From Marsupella aquatica (taxonomy: Eukaryota; Marchantiophyta): a stretch of 64,000 nt of DNA. Each line of letters opens with the position of its first letter. Position 1 is the first letter of the stretch. The translations under genes and the position numbers were made by a program. The stretch covers positions 4,092,001 through 4,156,000 of the forward strand of contig OZ316898.1 in NCBI GenBank assembly GCA_973895155.1. Direction: 5' to 3'. The notes under the pieces are model-generated. The model was given only the letters and a program-made list of their open reading frames with translations. It was not told where the DNA came from and ran no database searches. Below, in pieces: positions 54,756-64,000 of this stretch.

Positions 54756-57700
54756 TCTGTGATGCCTAGACAGGAATCACTCGGCCGGTTAAGTGGGTAA
54801 AGCAGGAAGGCACCCTAGGAACACCTTAGTATAGGGACAAAACAAGGAAAATATAAACAATTAGGGGCAACCATGGAACCCGGGCAGAGGCCGGAGGTAA
54901 GGCTGAGGGTGAAAACCCGATTAGGGTTAGGGCGCGTTAAGCGTCGGCGGCTAGGAAGGATCAACGGGAAGAAGGACCGGCAGAGGAGAGGGGTAAGGAG
55001 CGCTTGCAGGAGATGGTGGCTCATTTGCGAGCACGAACTAGGCAGACGACTACGGGAGGCCAACTACTGTCAGCTGCTTAGGCAAGCACTCGGGGAGAGA
55101 GTAGATACCGACGATCGACCTAAGGAGGGTATGAGCAACGTCAATCAAGCGGCACATTTCTGGGGATGCCTGTTCGAACGGGCAACTGAGTACATCAAGA
55201 CTTACGAGGACGAGGAGTCAGAAAGGGCAGCTTGAGAACGGCAGGAGCTCGCTCGATTGTGGGAGCTGCAGAAGACGGCTTTCTTAGGAGGCGAACTCAT
55301 CAAGGACGAGTTCCTGTGGACGCCTACTTCCAATCAACTCGACGATCTTCTGTTTTGCAAAGACAGCGTCGTCGGCATCCGAGAGGCCATCAAGAACTGC
55401 AACGACATACACTGGGAATTAAAGGGTAGCACGGAAAGGTGGACCCAGGCAACGGTGCTAGGAGAAACCTCCACGGCAGCAGAGATGAAGAGGAAGGGGG
55501 CCGTCAACGATGAAGCCACCCCGGCAAAAAGAACGAGGTCGGCGGCACCAAAGAGGCCAGCCGAGCAGCAGAGCAGGAGGCAGGGAGAAGCCGAAGAGGA
55601 GGAGGTCGATCCCATCAAGGCCATTCCAACCAGGGATGACACCTGGAAGGGCTGGGCGGCAACCCTACCGGTGGAGGTGCAACTACATTTTGCACGGGAG
55701 GAGGATGCATGCTTTACGGCCATGCAGACCAAGAAGTACCAAGGCTTCATGGCCGGATCCGGCTTAGAGGCCTTTGTAAGATTACCATGGCTGAAGCCGG
55801 AGGTACCGAAGTCAGACCTATTAGAATTCGTGGGGTCATGGGAACCCGAGACCAATTGCACGAGGATATATGGGAAGGATTTCTATCTTACTCCCAAGGT
55901 AATTGCCGAAGTGTTTGGCTTGCCGATAGGCAATAAGACCAAAGTTGATACCAGGAAGACCTTGCCTGACAAGGAGTTCCGGTCGTTCCCCGGGCCATCA
56001 ACGAAGAATGGCTTCTTCCGGAACACCTGCACCAACCCGCACATAGGAGAGATGATCGACTTCTTGCGGGTGACCATGCATTGTAACTTGCCGAGGGCAG
56101 AGATCGGCAAGGCACAGGTCTATCTGGCAGAAAGGCCAGACCCAAGCCGGGACTACAACGGGTACCTCCTCAACCAATTGAAGAAGATCTTAAAGGAGGA
56201 GCAGCAGGTAATCGGCATGGGGAGCGTGTCGCGGCTTGGCTATCACATGCCGCTGTTGTGCCGGTATGCCAGAGGTCAGACTTTTGCCCCGGTACTTCCC
56301 CTGCAGGTAAGGGCACCCGAGGAAGCTCCAACGCTGAGGCCGTTGGCTGAGAAGCCTCAACCACCTGTTAGTCCTACGATCGAGCAGGTGTTTAGGCCCA
56401 GGAAGGAAGACTTGCCGATGCAGCAACCAGGCATGCAGAGTCTACTGAAACTACTGGAGAAAGAAAAGAAATCGGCATCGGCAACAACAACGGCAACGGC
56501 AACAATGCAGGACACTACTACAGAGGTAGGCCTACACCGGCTCACAAGAGAAAACCCCTTTGCTGGAGACAAGGAGAGAATCAGGCCGGAATCCAAGCCA
56601 GGTGTTCGAATGTACGTGGGAACCTCAAGCTCCGAATCTGAGGCAGAATTGCCTGAAGCTCCTACCGACAAAGAGGAGAGGGAGAAGCCGGACGTCCAAG
56701 AGGTAGAGGAGGCAGTGGAGGACTGCAGCCATGATAATTCCGGCTATGGGTCGGACCATCACGTTCCAGGAGTAAGGACCTGTGGCCGGTTTGTCCCCAC
56801 ACTTCCAAGGGTAGTGCGAGGGGACCCCAACCAGCAGAGTAGCCCTGAGTCTCCCCCACCAGATGTTGCTCCCCCGAGCTTCGACGGCATAAAACAGACG
56901 GTGCAGGAATTTCAGGAGCGAATCAAGCAGGAGGAGGAGGCCGCCCTGGCTAAGGAAAAGGATTTACCAGGAGGAGATTGGCCGGAGGACATCAGGCGGC
57001 TAGCCGAAAAAGGAAGCAAACCTCTAGCCACGATTGAAGAGATCCGCAGGACGGCTTGGGAGCAGAGGCCACGATGGGCGATGCCGATCACTTCTACTTA
57101 CTCCACCTACGCTAAGAATAGAGCCATGGAGTATGGTGAGATGTGTGGGGAACTTGCGCTCGGCATCTTTGGAGAGGAGTTGGAGGTAGGACCCTTTTTC
57201 CATAGGGAGCAGTTGGAGAAGCACCAATTAGAAGAAGCGGTGGCTTTAGAGAGAAGCAAGAAGGACGAGGTCATTCGGCGGCTTAGGAGGATGGAAGCCG
57301 AGATTGAAGATCTAAGGGCGGCCAAGAAAGCCCAAGATGAACTGCGGATTAAACGACATGAGCTGAACATCATGCAGGGGCAGTTGGACACCGCGCAGGC
57401 TGATAATCAGAATATCAAGGATAAACTGACTCAGACGCAGGAAGAGTTGGCCGACACGATCAAAGAGAGGGAGAAGTGGAAGCAAGAGCTGAAGAATACA
57501 GAGGAGGCCCACATAACAGCCAACAGCCGGGCCATGGCGGAGACCCAAAGAAAGGAATGGGCGTTGAAAGGGGAGCTCGAGAAAATCCGCGGAGCCCTTG
57601 AGCAGAAGGAGGTCGAGTTAGGGAAATCCTATCAAGGGATTATGGCGCTGTAGCAGGAGCTTGCGTCCCTGACGGCCAGCTTCAAGGCCGACCTAAGGGA

Positions 57701-59393
57701 GAAGGACGAGATGCTCGAATAGACTTACGCCAAGATGAACCAGATGGAGTCTGTCATCATTGCAGAGCTCGACAAGGAGCTAAGAGCAACCCAGGAGGAG
57801 AGGGCTACCTTGAAGAAGGAATTGGAGGAAGCCCACAGGGAGCAGGAGGAGGCCAAAAACGAGCTGGAGGGGGCACGTAAGGACCTGGATGAAACCCAAG
57901 AGGAGTTGGAGGAAATCACGAGGAAGATGGAGAACCTACAGCGGCGGGCCGACAACCAAACAGAGCGGCTGAAGAAACAAGCCGCAGTATTTAAATGCTT
58001 AGCTGCAGCAGGTCCATCTCCCGTTGGGACAAACCAGTTACCAGGGGTGGTAATTGCCGAAGGACAAGCCGCGCCACCTGCACCAGTGCCGGAAGTAAGT
58101 GGGAAGGGGAAGGGACCAGCTGCCGAGCCACCAACGAAGAAGAAGCGGAAACCTTCAGGGTCAAGGAGTAATACGACTTCACAGGCCGTGGTGATCAAGG
58201 AGGTAGACCCAGCACCGACCCCAGATAGGGTCACGGCTAGGGATCCAACTACCCTAGGGGAAGGGGAGGCCGAAGCCGAGGGAGTGGCTGAGGCCGAAGC
58301 CGTGGGTATTGCCGAGGCCGGTGTCGAGGCTGAAGCCGAAGGTGGACCCAGTCAGGCCGATGGAGAGTTGACTCAGTCAAGGGCAGGTAATCTGTCAGAG
58401 AATGAACCTACGGCAGTGGCTGAGGAGGAAGCGTTGGGGGCGTCCATTAAGGATCCACCACCGGTGTCGTGACGGTGCAAGGGCGCCGTTCCTTTTAGGG
58501 AGGGCGGACGTGGAGGGAGGAGGCGTGAGTGGGCAGGGCGGGCGCGGATCTCCACGTTTAGGATTAGGATCAGAACCAGGAGCGGCCCTGACACTTAGCT
58601 TAGTGGGATTGCGGTCCCACTGGTAGGAGCAACACTTGTGCTCCTGCCTTGCTGTACATAGGTAGATTCGGGCAAGTAGATTACTGTTAAGTAGATTAGG
58701 CTTACGATGCAAAGAATGGCGGATCCACTACCAGGATAAGTACCTGGGCAGCGGGGAGCTCAGGGCCTCTTCTTTAGCAAGTTTTTAGTTTGCACCAGCC
58801 GGGCTGGGATCAAGTAGTACGAGAAGCTCTCGGTTAGTCATACAGTGACCCTTGTGTATATTCATGTTTCCTCATGCCTAAGAGCTGAATAGAGTTGGCC
58901 TCACGGCTTAGTTCGCAGAACTTGTGTATGAGATGTACTGTTTGTATGGCAAGTGCATGGTATGACTCAGTCAGAATGAGTCATTTTGCTATTTGTGTGT
59001 CGCATTAACTTGTGTGAAGAGTGCCCACATCAACAGAAGGAAGGAAAGTAAGCAGGGGAGTGAGAGTTGGATGTGTCGAGCTGAGAGAGGTCTTAGCGGC
59101 TTAACCAAGCCTATTGGGGATCATTCCAGCGGCGGAATCCAAACATACCTAACAAGACGGAGGGGAAGACAGGGGAAGACAGGGGAAGGCCTATATTAGG
59201 CCGGCTACGTATCTCATGACCCGATGAAGGATCTGTCCAGTATATGTGTGTAAAATGTTAATAGTAGTAGTAGAAGGTTAGCAGCGTCCCATGCCGCTAA
59301 GCCGCGGAAACGGCCTCGCCAAGCACGAAACCTGCGGGAATCGGCTTGAGCTGGGGGGTTTCTTGGGTTTAGGGAGCCATGGGACGCACCACA
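54756..59393 (+). mobile_element. Solo LTR of the gypsy family, plus orientation, in locus B
   Basis: 4,638 bp, TGTGATGCC...GCACCACA, flanked by GGATC at 54,751-54,755 and 59,394-59,398. The empty site survives in locus A as CCTCCCTGTATCAGAACATG near 39,830-39,848. It differs from the other three mainly in the AEAVG-repeat section (58,265-58,345) and near 58,400. Confidence 0.97.
54873..58472 (+). pseudogene. LTR-encoded PMD-like/coiled-coil ORF, locus B copy, three stops
   Basis: A 1,200-codon frame from ATG 54,873. Stops are TGA at 55,233-55,235 (CGA elsewhere) and TAG at 57,651-57,653 and 57,720-57,722 (CAG elsewhere), the last two in the coiled coil. The upstream in-frame GTG seen in other copies is lost. 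The AEAVG repeat differs in length and order, the most variable part of the protein. The central 798 codons between the first two stops remain open. Confidence 0.9.
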
Positions 59394-59398
59394 GGATC

Positions 59399-60231
59399 CG
59401 AACATGCCTTGTGCCCAATGCTCCCACGGTGGAGTGGGGTGGTGAATAGACGACCTCAACACCATTGCAATCACATTTGGATGGGTTAGTTTTTTGCAGC
59501 TTAAACCTGTCGGGATTTTGTGCTTGTGGCGACTCTATCCTTTCTGCCACTTCATGAGTTTGTTTATGCTGCAGTGGGCGGTCTTGCGCAACTCAATGAG
59601 CCAATTTCATTTTCCCTGTGCACTTCTATTTCTCAGAGAATTCCCTGGTCATGCTCATTTGCCCCAGAGTTAGAAAACAAAGAAGAAGAAGAGCTGACTA
59701 ATTGTAATTCCAATCCATATCCTGATCGGTCAAGGATTGTGAACTACATTGGCCTTGTCATTGGCCGAGGTCACCAAATTTTGCTTGGTTTCATTCCTGT
59801 GGAGCACTGTTGTGATGGATGAATAGTTGTCGTAGCATTCTGCAAACTCTCACGGTTTGCTTATGGCCATTATTTGCAATTTGCTGCTACTAATATGTCT
59901 CTGACTGAGCAGCATACACCGGAAGTAAGCAATAGTGGAGGTTTAAGTGCACATCAACACATCCAGTGAACTACCTCTCTACTGCTCACTGGAGGGTGAG
60001 ACTTTCACTCTTTCTGGATATTGTAGTTTGTAAGCAAGTTGATTAGGAGTGTTTCATGCTATGTTTACATTGTGACCCCTAGCTGGAACCAATGGAATGA
60101 CACAGTGAGTGGGAACTGATAATTTAAGGTTGGTTGCTGTTGGTGAGGCAAGTACAACTCCTGCTCACCTTGCTGATCGAAGGTGCTTATAAGAGGACGT
60201 GAACACACGACACTCCACAAAAGCAACACTT
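59399..60231. other. Upstream of the locus B Cys-rich ORF
   Basis: The first 60 bp continue the empty-site homology with 39,843-39,895. The last 280 bp align with 42,680-42,963. Between them nothing with coding potential; the roughly 2.8 kb at the corresponding place in locus A is absent here. Confidence 0.5.
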
Positions 60232-60681
60232 ATGGTGAGGACCCGCAATGCTGAACATGTGCGGCTTGCACGCAAGGCAGAGATGTTGCGCCTTGAGTAT
60301 GTCAGACTTGGGATCCTTCCAGCCCAGTCTGCATGGTACTTTGAGTACCCAGTTGTTGCCAGGAATAACTACAGCCGCCCTGTACCTGCTTCTCCACCCT
60401 TCCCAACATCCTTGGTATTTTTGTCTCTCGTACATGACCCGCCACAAATTAGGGCCCAAGGGTGTGTGCACAGTTGCCAGTATGACTGTCCTGCCTGTAG
60501 GGCTTCTGGCCTAGAGTTGGATGACCGTTCTCTTGGATGTCGGTTTTTTCACAGAGCACAATGTATCATCTGGAACCACTCGCCATCCTGCAGTGTGCCT
60601 GGCGATGTCACTTGTCCTGCCCTCCCAGACCCCACCACCGGTCACTTTGGTGTCTACACATGTTTGGATCACACGCTGTAG
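60232..60681 (+). CDS. 149-aa Cys-rich protein of unknown function, locus B
   Basis: ATG 60,232 to TAG 60,679-60,681. Same length and Cys/His spacing as the locus A copy, except that the Cys before QGCVHSC is Ala here; the other Cys are kept. The substitutions are spread along the protein, with no stop or indel in either copy. This is the best evidence for coding function of the three ORFs in the cassette. It may have its own promoter in the upstream block conserved between loci. Confidence 0.6.
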   Translation: MVRTRNAEHVRLARKAEMLRLEYVRLGILPAQSAWYFEYPVVARNNYSRPVPASPPFPTSLVFLSLVHDPPQIRAQGCVHSCQYDCPACRASGLELDDRSLGCRFFHRAQCIIWNHSPSCSVPGDVTCPALPDPTTGHFGVYTCLDHTL

Positions 60682-61350
60682 AAGACCACTTGTCACACCG
60701 CATGCACAGACCAGAGACCATTGACCTATAACTTAACACTTTGACTTGAACAGAGAGGATATTTACTTAAGATTTTGAATTATGAGCAATTTTGGGTCCA
60801 GGGTTTACGGTCAACAGTACATAACTTATCCTATTATGGCTGCACTAAGTATAATATCCTAATTTAAGAGGCTAGCAAGCTCACTTAAAAGTCTCCTTTC
60901 AAAGACTGGAATTAATGGGCCATGTGATAACCTGGAAAAAGTGATTTATGCCTAACTTATTTGTCTCATTCACTATCATAGCCTATTTAGGATGTATAAA
61001 TTACAACCCTGATCACACTGCTTGATACCAATCCTGTTCAAAAAATGCCTATTTTACATGTCACGACTGTTATATGTGATTCAAATGCATTAAATCTTGT
61101 TGCAGATCTCCTTTGGTGAATCATAGCCACAAAATTGAGGTGTAGGTGGAGCTATTGTACGAGGGGATCAGTTTTTAGTGTGGGCTCAATAAACCAAAAA
61201 GTATGTCTACTCTGCACATGTGTGTGAACATTTCATTGCAGTAGCAATTGCCACTCTAGTCTATATGCTACATTGTACTTTTTGTACACTGCACTAAATT
61301 GTATTGTCTGTGCACTCTACTAAATTGTACTATCTGTCTCAGGCGTAGGC
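60682..61350. other. Intron or intergenic DNA, locus B
   Basis: Non-coding, aligned with locus A. Ends in a 3' splice-site-like CTATCTGTCTCAG nine bases before the EDM2-like ATG. Confidence 0.5.
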
Positions 61351-61926
61351 ATGGCACGCCCTAAAATCCGAGCCAAGAAGCGGGGGACAGAGGTGAGCAA
61401 CACAGGTGTAGTTGGGCCAGATGGTAGTAACTTCTCCGCAAGTCAGATTTTCCAGAAGGCAGCTCATTGTTGTGCCATTTGTGACGATGGTGGTGGCTTA
61501 GCCATATGTGAGGGCCCTTGCATGAGGCATTTCCACCTCAACCCGGAGTCTGACCTTGCTGCAGAAAACAACTGTCCAGGGGTGGGCCTCCCGTCAGCAC
61601 ACCAGGGAGGCTGGATGTGCACTGATTGTTTGGAGAAGCAGGCTAAGTGTGCACAGTGTGGGAAGTTGGGGTCTTATGAGGGCTCTGTTGATGCTCCACC
61701 ACTTGTTAGGAAATGCCCTGACAGATATTGTGTGAGGTTCTTTTGTTTTTCATGTTTGCCCGATCTTGCCACAGCTTGCCCACTTCATAAGTGCAAGGCA
61801 TGTGGTCAGCACGATGAAGATTTCTGGGTGGACATAGTCCACTGTGTTAGGTGTCCCACCATGTGGCACTTTCATTGTTTGAAGGAGCATCAAGCAGAAG
61901 GCTATGCTTGTGACAGACACATCTAA
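61351..61926 (+). CDS. EDM2-like extended PHD protein, locus B, early stop
   Basis: ATG 61,351, 191 codons to TAA 61,924-61,926. Motif order matches the EDM2 PHD region: CAICDDGGGLAICEGPCMRHFH (residues about 49-70), CTDC..KQAKCAQCGKLGS (about 90-110), CVRFFCFSCL, CPLHKCKACGQ and CVRCPTMWHFHCLKEH (about 165-180). In Arabidopsis, EDM2 works in the nucleus on heterochromatin-containing genes and binds methylated H3 tails. The same frame continues past the TAA with YHSAHGVDRWIFYCHRHAID...RDHISWL to TGA 62,029-62,031, which matches the segment that follows the PHD array in EDM2 proteins and the locus A copy. The TAA is therefore probably a recent truncation or lies in spliced sequence. It lacks the large N-terminal part of plant EDM2. 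Confidence 0.75.
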   Translation: MARPKIRAKKRGTEVSNTGVVGPDGSNFSASQIFQKAAHCCAICDDGGGLAICEGPCMRHFHLNPESDLAAENNCPGVGLPSAHQGGWMCTDCLEKQAKCAQCGKLGSYEGSVDAPPLVRKCPDRYCVRFFCFSCLPDLATACPLHKCKACGQHDEDFWVDIVHCVRCPTMWHFHCLKEHQAEGYACDRHI

Positions 61927-62031
61927 TATCACTCTGCACATGGTGTTGATCGATGGATCTTCTATTGTCATCGCCATGCCATAGATCCTACTTTGCACAC
62001 TCCCATGAGAGATCACATTTCTTGGCTTTGA

Positions 62032-62629
62032 ACCTGAATAATGTACATGCATAGTGCACCTGATGTGGATACCTTGGAGATTGCAGACATTCCAATTTTG
62101 AGAAGAAGGACCTATGTAGGAGAGGATGCTTAGGCAACAAGTACCCTAAGTTCATTACTTGTTCCTGGGTACATGCCTTCAAAAACTCCCCTTAAGCCTT
62201 CTAGGAACTTTTTTAACTCTGCAATCATTTTGATCACGACTTACATGACACTGCTTAAATTAAATCAGGACTTCTCATTATGAGCATATAAGTTACAAGG
62301 CTATTTAATTTGCGAGAATTCCCTTAAAGTGTACCAACATTTTCTATTCTCATTGAATGTCTGCCCATTTACAACATCTGTATGTGGCATCACAAAACAA
62401 TTGCACTTGTCACCTTCAATATTGTCAAGGCACATATTCAAACTATGAGGTGCATGCTTGCAGGTGTCTAGTACGTTTGTCCCAATATTTCTCCCGTTTG
62501 GAATCGGAGCAGAGACTCACCAGACGACTGGACTGGACCAAGTTATAAACGCAGCATTTTAAGGGCCCTCCGATTATCAGGTGAACGCATTATCTTCCGG
62601 TCTGCAGTGATTAGGTGGCCCGTGTGTAC
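62032..62629. other. Spacer before the locus B BRCT ORF
   Basis: Non-coding, aligned with 49,517-50,109 in locus A. A 3' splice-site-like CCGGTCTGCAG lies near 62,606. Confidence 0.5.
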
Positions 62630-63478
62630 ATGGCCTCTAGGAAACGTACAAAGGTTGACCACCTGCCTCTGTTGGCTGGAATCAAAGCCATTTTGATTCC
62701 TGGCCACTATGGGTTCACCCAAGTGAGTTGGCCAATCGTACAAAAACGATTCTCAGAGTTCCATGGGACTGAAGTCAAGGACATCACTCCACAGACTACA
62801 CATGTTGTTGCGGGGACATGGCTGGATGTGATGAACAACTGGTCATGGTCCTTCATTGATTCTGCCATTACCAACCAAGGTCTAAAAGTAGTTGAAGTCT
62901 CTTGGCTGACCGATTCTGTTAAACATAGGTGTGTACAGAGTACTGAGCAATATGAGTTGTGGGAGAGTGAGGAGGCCACTGCAGAGGCTTTGGCTGAAAA
63001 GGAAGCCTATGAAGCAACGGCAGAGAAACCCAACTTTGCTTCTGTCCAATATGGACCTGTTGTCAACATAGGACACCATCCTATGCGTGCAGATGCTATA
63101 TTGAATGAGCATGGCAAGGAGAGAAATACCATTATGAAGGGGTTCAGTGTGGTATTTGCAGAAGAAGGAATTGGGGAGACTAAGTGCAGATTGTACAAGT
63201 CTATAGTTGTTGACCTAGGTGGGACAGTGGAGGAGAGTCTAACAGAAACCTCCACTCATGTTGTAGGTCTGTCATACATGAAAATATGCAGAAAATTCTT
63301 TAAGACAACAGTGCGTGATTTTGTCATGAACAACAATCTTTGGGTGCTTTCCCCTGATTGGCTTCTGGAATCAGCAGCTAGAGGGAAGCGACAGAATGCT
63401 TGGGACTTTGATATTTTTGAGGCCTGGCCCTCCAAGATTCAGTGGAGATGTATGCTTAGCAAAGGTGGGAGAGAGTGA
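62630..63478 (+). CDS. Tandem-BRCT protein, locus B, 282 aa
   Basis: ATG 62,630 (MASRKRTKV, a basic start) to TGA 63,476-63,478. BRCT 1 (about residues 10-100): IKAILIPGHYGFTQVSWPIV, ITPQTTHVVAGT and VSWLTDSV with the conserved Trp. An acidic Glu/Ala-rich linker follows. BRCT 2 (about 165-265): FSVVFAEEGIGETKCRLYK, DLGGTVEESLTETSTHVV and LWVLSPDWLLESAARG. Each domain keeps the GT/GG turn and the Trp of helix 3. AATAAA at 63,522. The frame is uninterrupted, unlike locus A. Whether it is a separate gene or the last exon of a PHD-BRCT gene is unresolved. Confidence 0.82.
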   Translation: MASRKRTKVDHLPLLAGIKAILIPGHYGFTQVSWPIVQKRFSEFHGTEVKDITPQTTHVVAGTWLDVMNNWSWSFIDSAITNQGLKVVEVSWLTDSVKHRCVQSTEQYELWESEEATAEALAEKEAYEATAEKPNFASVQYGPVVNIGHHPMRADAILNEHGKERNTIMKGFSVVFAEEGIGETKCRLYKSIVVDLGGTVEESLTETSTHVVGLSYMKICRKFFKTTVRDFVMNNNLWVLSPDWLLESAARGKRQNAWDFDIFEAWPSKIQWRCMLSKGGRE

Positions 63479-63654
63479 GGAGTAGGAGTCCCTCATATTT
63501 TTGTATAAATCATAATTTTGTAATAAATGTGATCCTTGAACTAACTCATCTTGTCATGGTTGGTCGCAGTTGAAGTGATTGTTGTTTCCTGCTGCGTGGG
63601 GTGTGACTGTGAATCTACTTGCTGGGCTCTGTTTGGCTGAAGACTTTGGTGGGT

Positions 63655-64000
63655 ATGCTGCCTCTTCCAGACCGTCAGGCCCTGTGTAGGGTCCTCCTAC
63701 GGGTTGCATCGTGCATGGCTACTGCTTGGGCTTACTTGTGTGGATTGGTAACCAGACAGAGTGTAGCTCCATCCGAGATAATGCCTACAGACCTTGGATG
63801 TGTTGTGAATGCTGTGGTGAATGAGGATGCACAATCGGAAGAGGATATTTACTTTTCAGCAGATGAGTTAGACAAGCACGATGCTGTAGGTGGTTCCTTG
63901 TTGCCTGATTTGGCAGATGATATAGTTCTTGCACATGTCTGGCCGAGGGTTCTTGTGGTGTCTGGCGCACAAGATATCTGCAAATATAGACTAATTAGTA
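63655..64000 (+). CDS. Partial ORF running off the window, F-box-like
   Basis: From ATG 63,655 the frame is open for 115 codons to the window edge without a stop. It contains SLLPDLADDIVLAHVWPRVL (about 63,896-63,955), which resembles the start of an F-box (LPDDI..). An acidic stretch (NEDAQSEEDIYFSADELDKHD) precedes it. About 180 bp after the BRCT stop, on the same strand. F-box proteins select substrates for SCF ubiquitin ligases. The assignment is tentative because most of the protein is outside the window. Confidence 0.4.
   Translation, partial: MLPLPDRQALCRVLLRVASCMATAWAYLCGLVTRQSVAPSEIMPTDLGCVVNAVVNEDAQSEEDIYFSADELDKHDAVGGSLLPDLADDIVLAHVWPRVLVVSGAQDICKYRLIS

Noticed and set aside
3327-57722. 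TAG codons repaired by U-to-C RNA editing, as in some fern and hornwort organelles
   Set aside because: The DNA is nuclear and retrotransposon-rich. Editing of that kind is organellar, and decay by deamination explains the pattern.

Overview
The window is nuclear DNA of a land plant, and most of it is transposable-element sequence. Ty1/copia, Ty3/gypsy and CACTA (En/Spm) relics are nested in one another, and what looks like host coding sequence is confined to about 42.9-51 kb and 60.2-64 kb. The species cannot be named from the sequence. The EDM2-type PHD domain, the non-chromovirus (Athila-like) gypsy pol, the DUF4216/DUF4218-type CACTA transposase and the AATAAA signals all point to plants.

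Layout. 1-2.5 kb: no gene, one CT-rich repeat. 2.5-7.2 kb: a decayed copia element split by about 2.5 kb of inserted repeat-rich DNA. 7.2-14.8 kb: LTR fragments, minisatellites and a 1.1-kb tandem duplication. 15.0-21.3 kb: a decayed CACTA transposase on the minus strand facing two small plus-strand genes, one with a BRCT-like domain. 21,626-37,145: a complete 15,520-bp gypsy-type element flanked by TGACT and inserted just inside a CACTA-like terminus. 38-51 kb (locus A) and 52.5-63.6 kb (locus B): a tandem segmental duplication. Each copy carries a 149-aa Cys-rich ORF, an EDM2-like PHD ORF and a two-BRCT ORF. A solo LTR of the same gypsy family sits in each, at different points: 44,780-49,427 in A (minus strand, TSD GTGTT) and 54,756-59,393 in B (plus strand, TSD GGATC). 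63,655-64,000: an ORF running off the right edge.

The most unusual feature is the gypsy LTR itself. It is about 4.65 kb long and three quarters of it is one ORF of 1,203 codons. The predicted product has a plant-mobile-domain-like (PMD-like) region, a long coiled coil and a lysine-rich nuclear signal. Four LTR copies are present. Only the solo LTR in locus A keeps the ORF open; the other three carry two or three nonsense codons each. Because U3 carries the gene, the ORF lies about 100 nt downstream of the pol stop codon in the full element, and that stop codon is itself inside the 3' LTR. Any solo LTR therefore remains a complete copy of the gene.

Nonsense codons across the window are overwhelmingly TAG where a sister copy has CAG. 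They occur in the gypsy LTR ORFs, the copia element and the locus A genes, which fits deamination at methylated CHG sites. Locus A is clearly degenerate, with in-frame stops in both the PHD and BRCT ORFs plus the LTR insertion. Locus B keeps the Cys-rich and BRCT ORFs intact, but its PHD ORF stops early. Each locus holds the empty site for the other's insertion, so the order is duplication, then two insertions, then two LTR-LTR recombinations.
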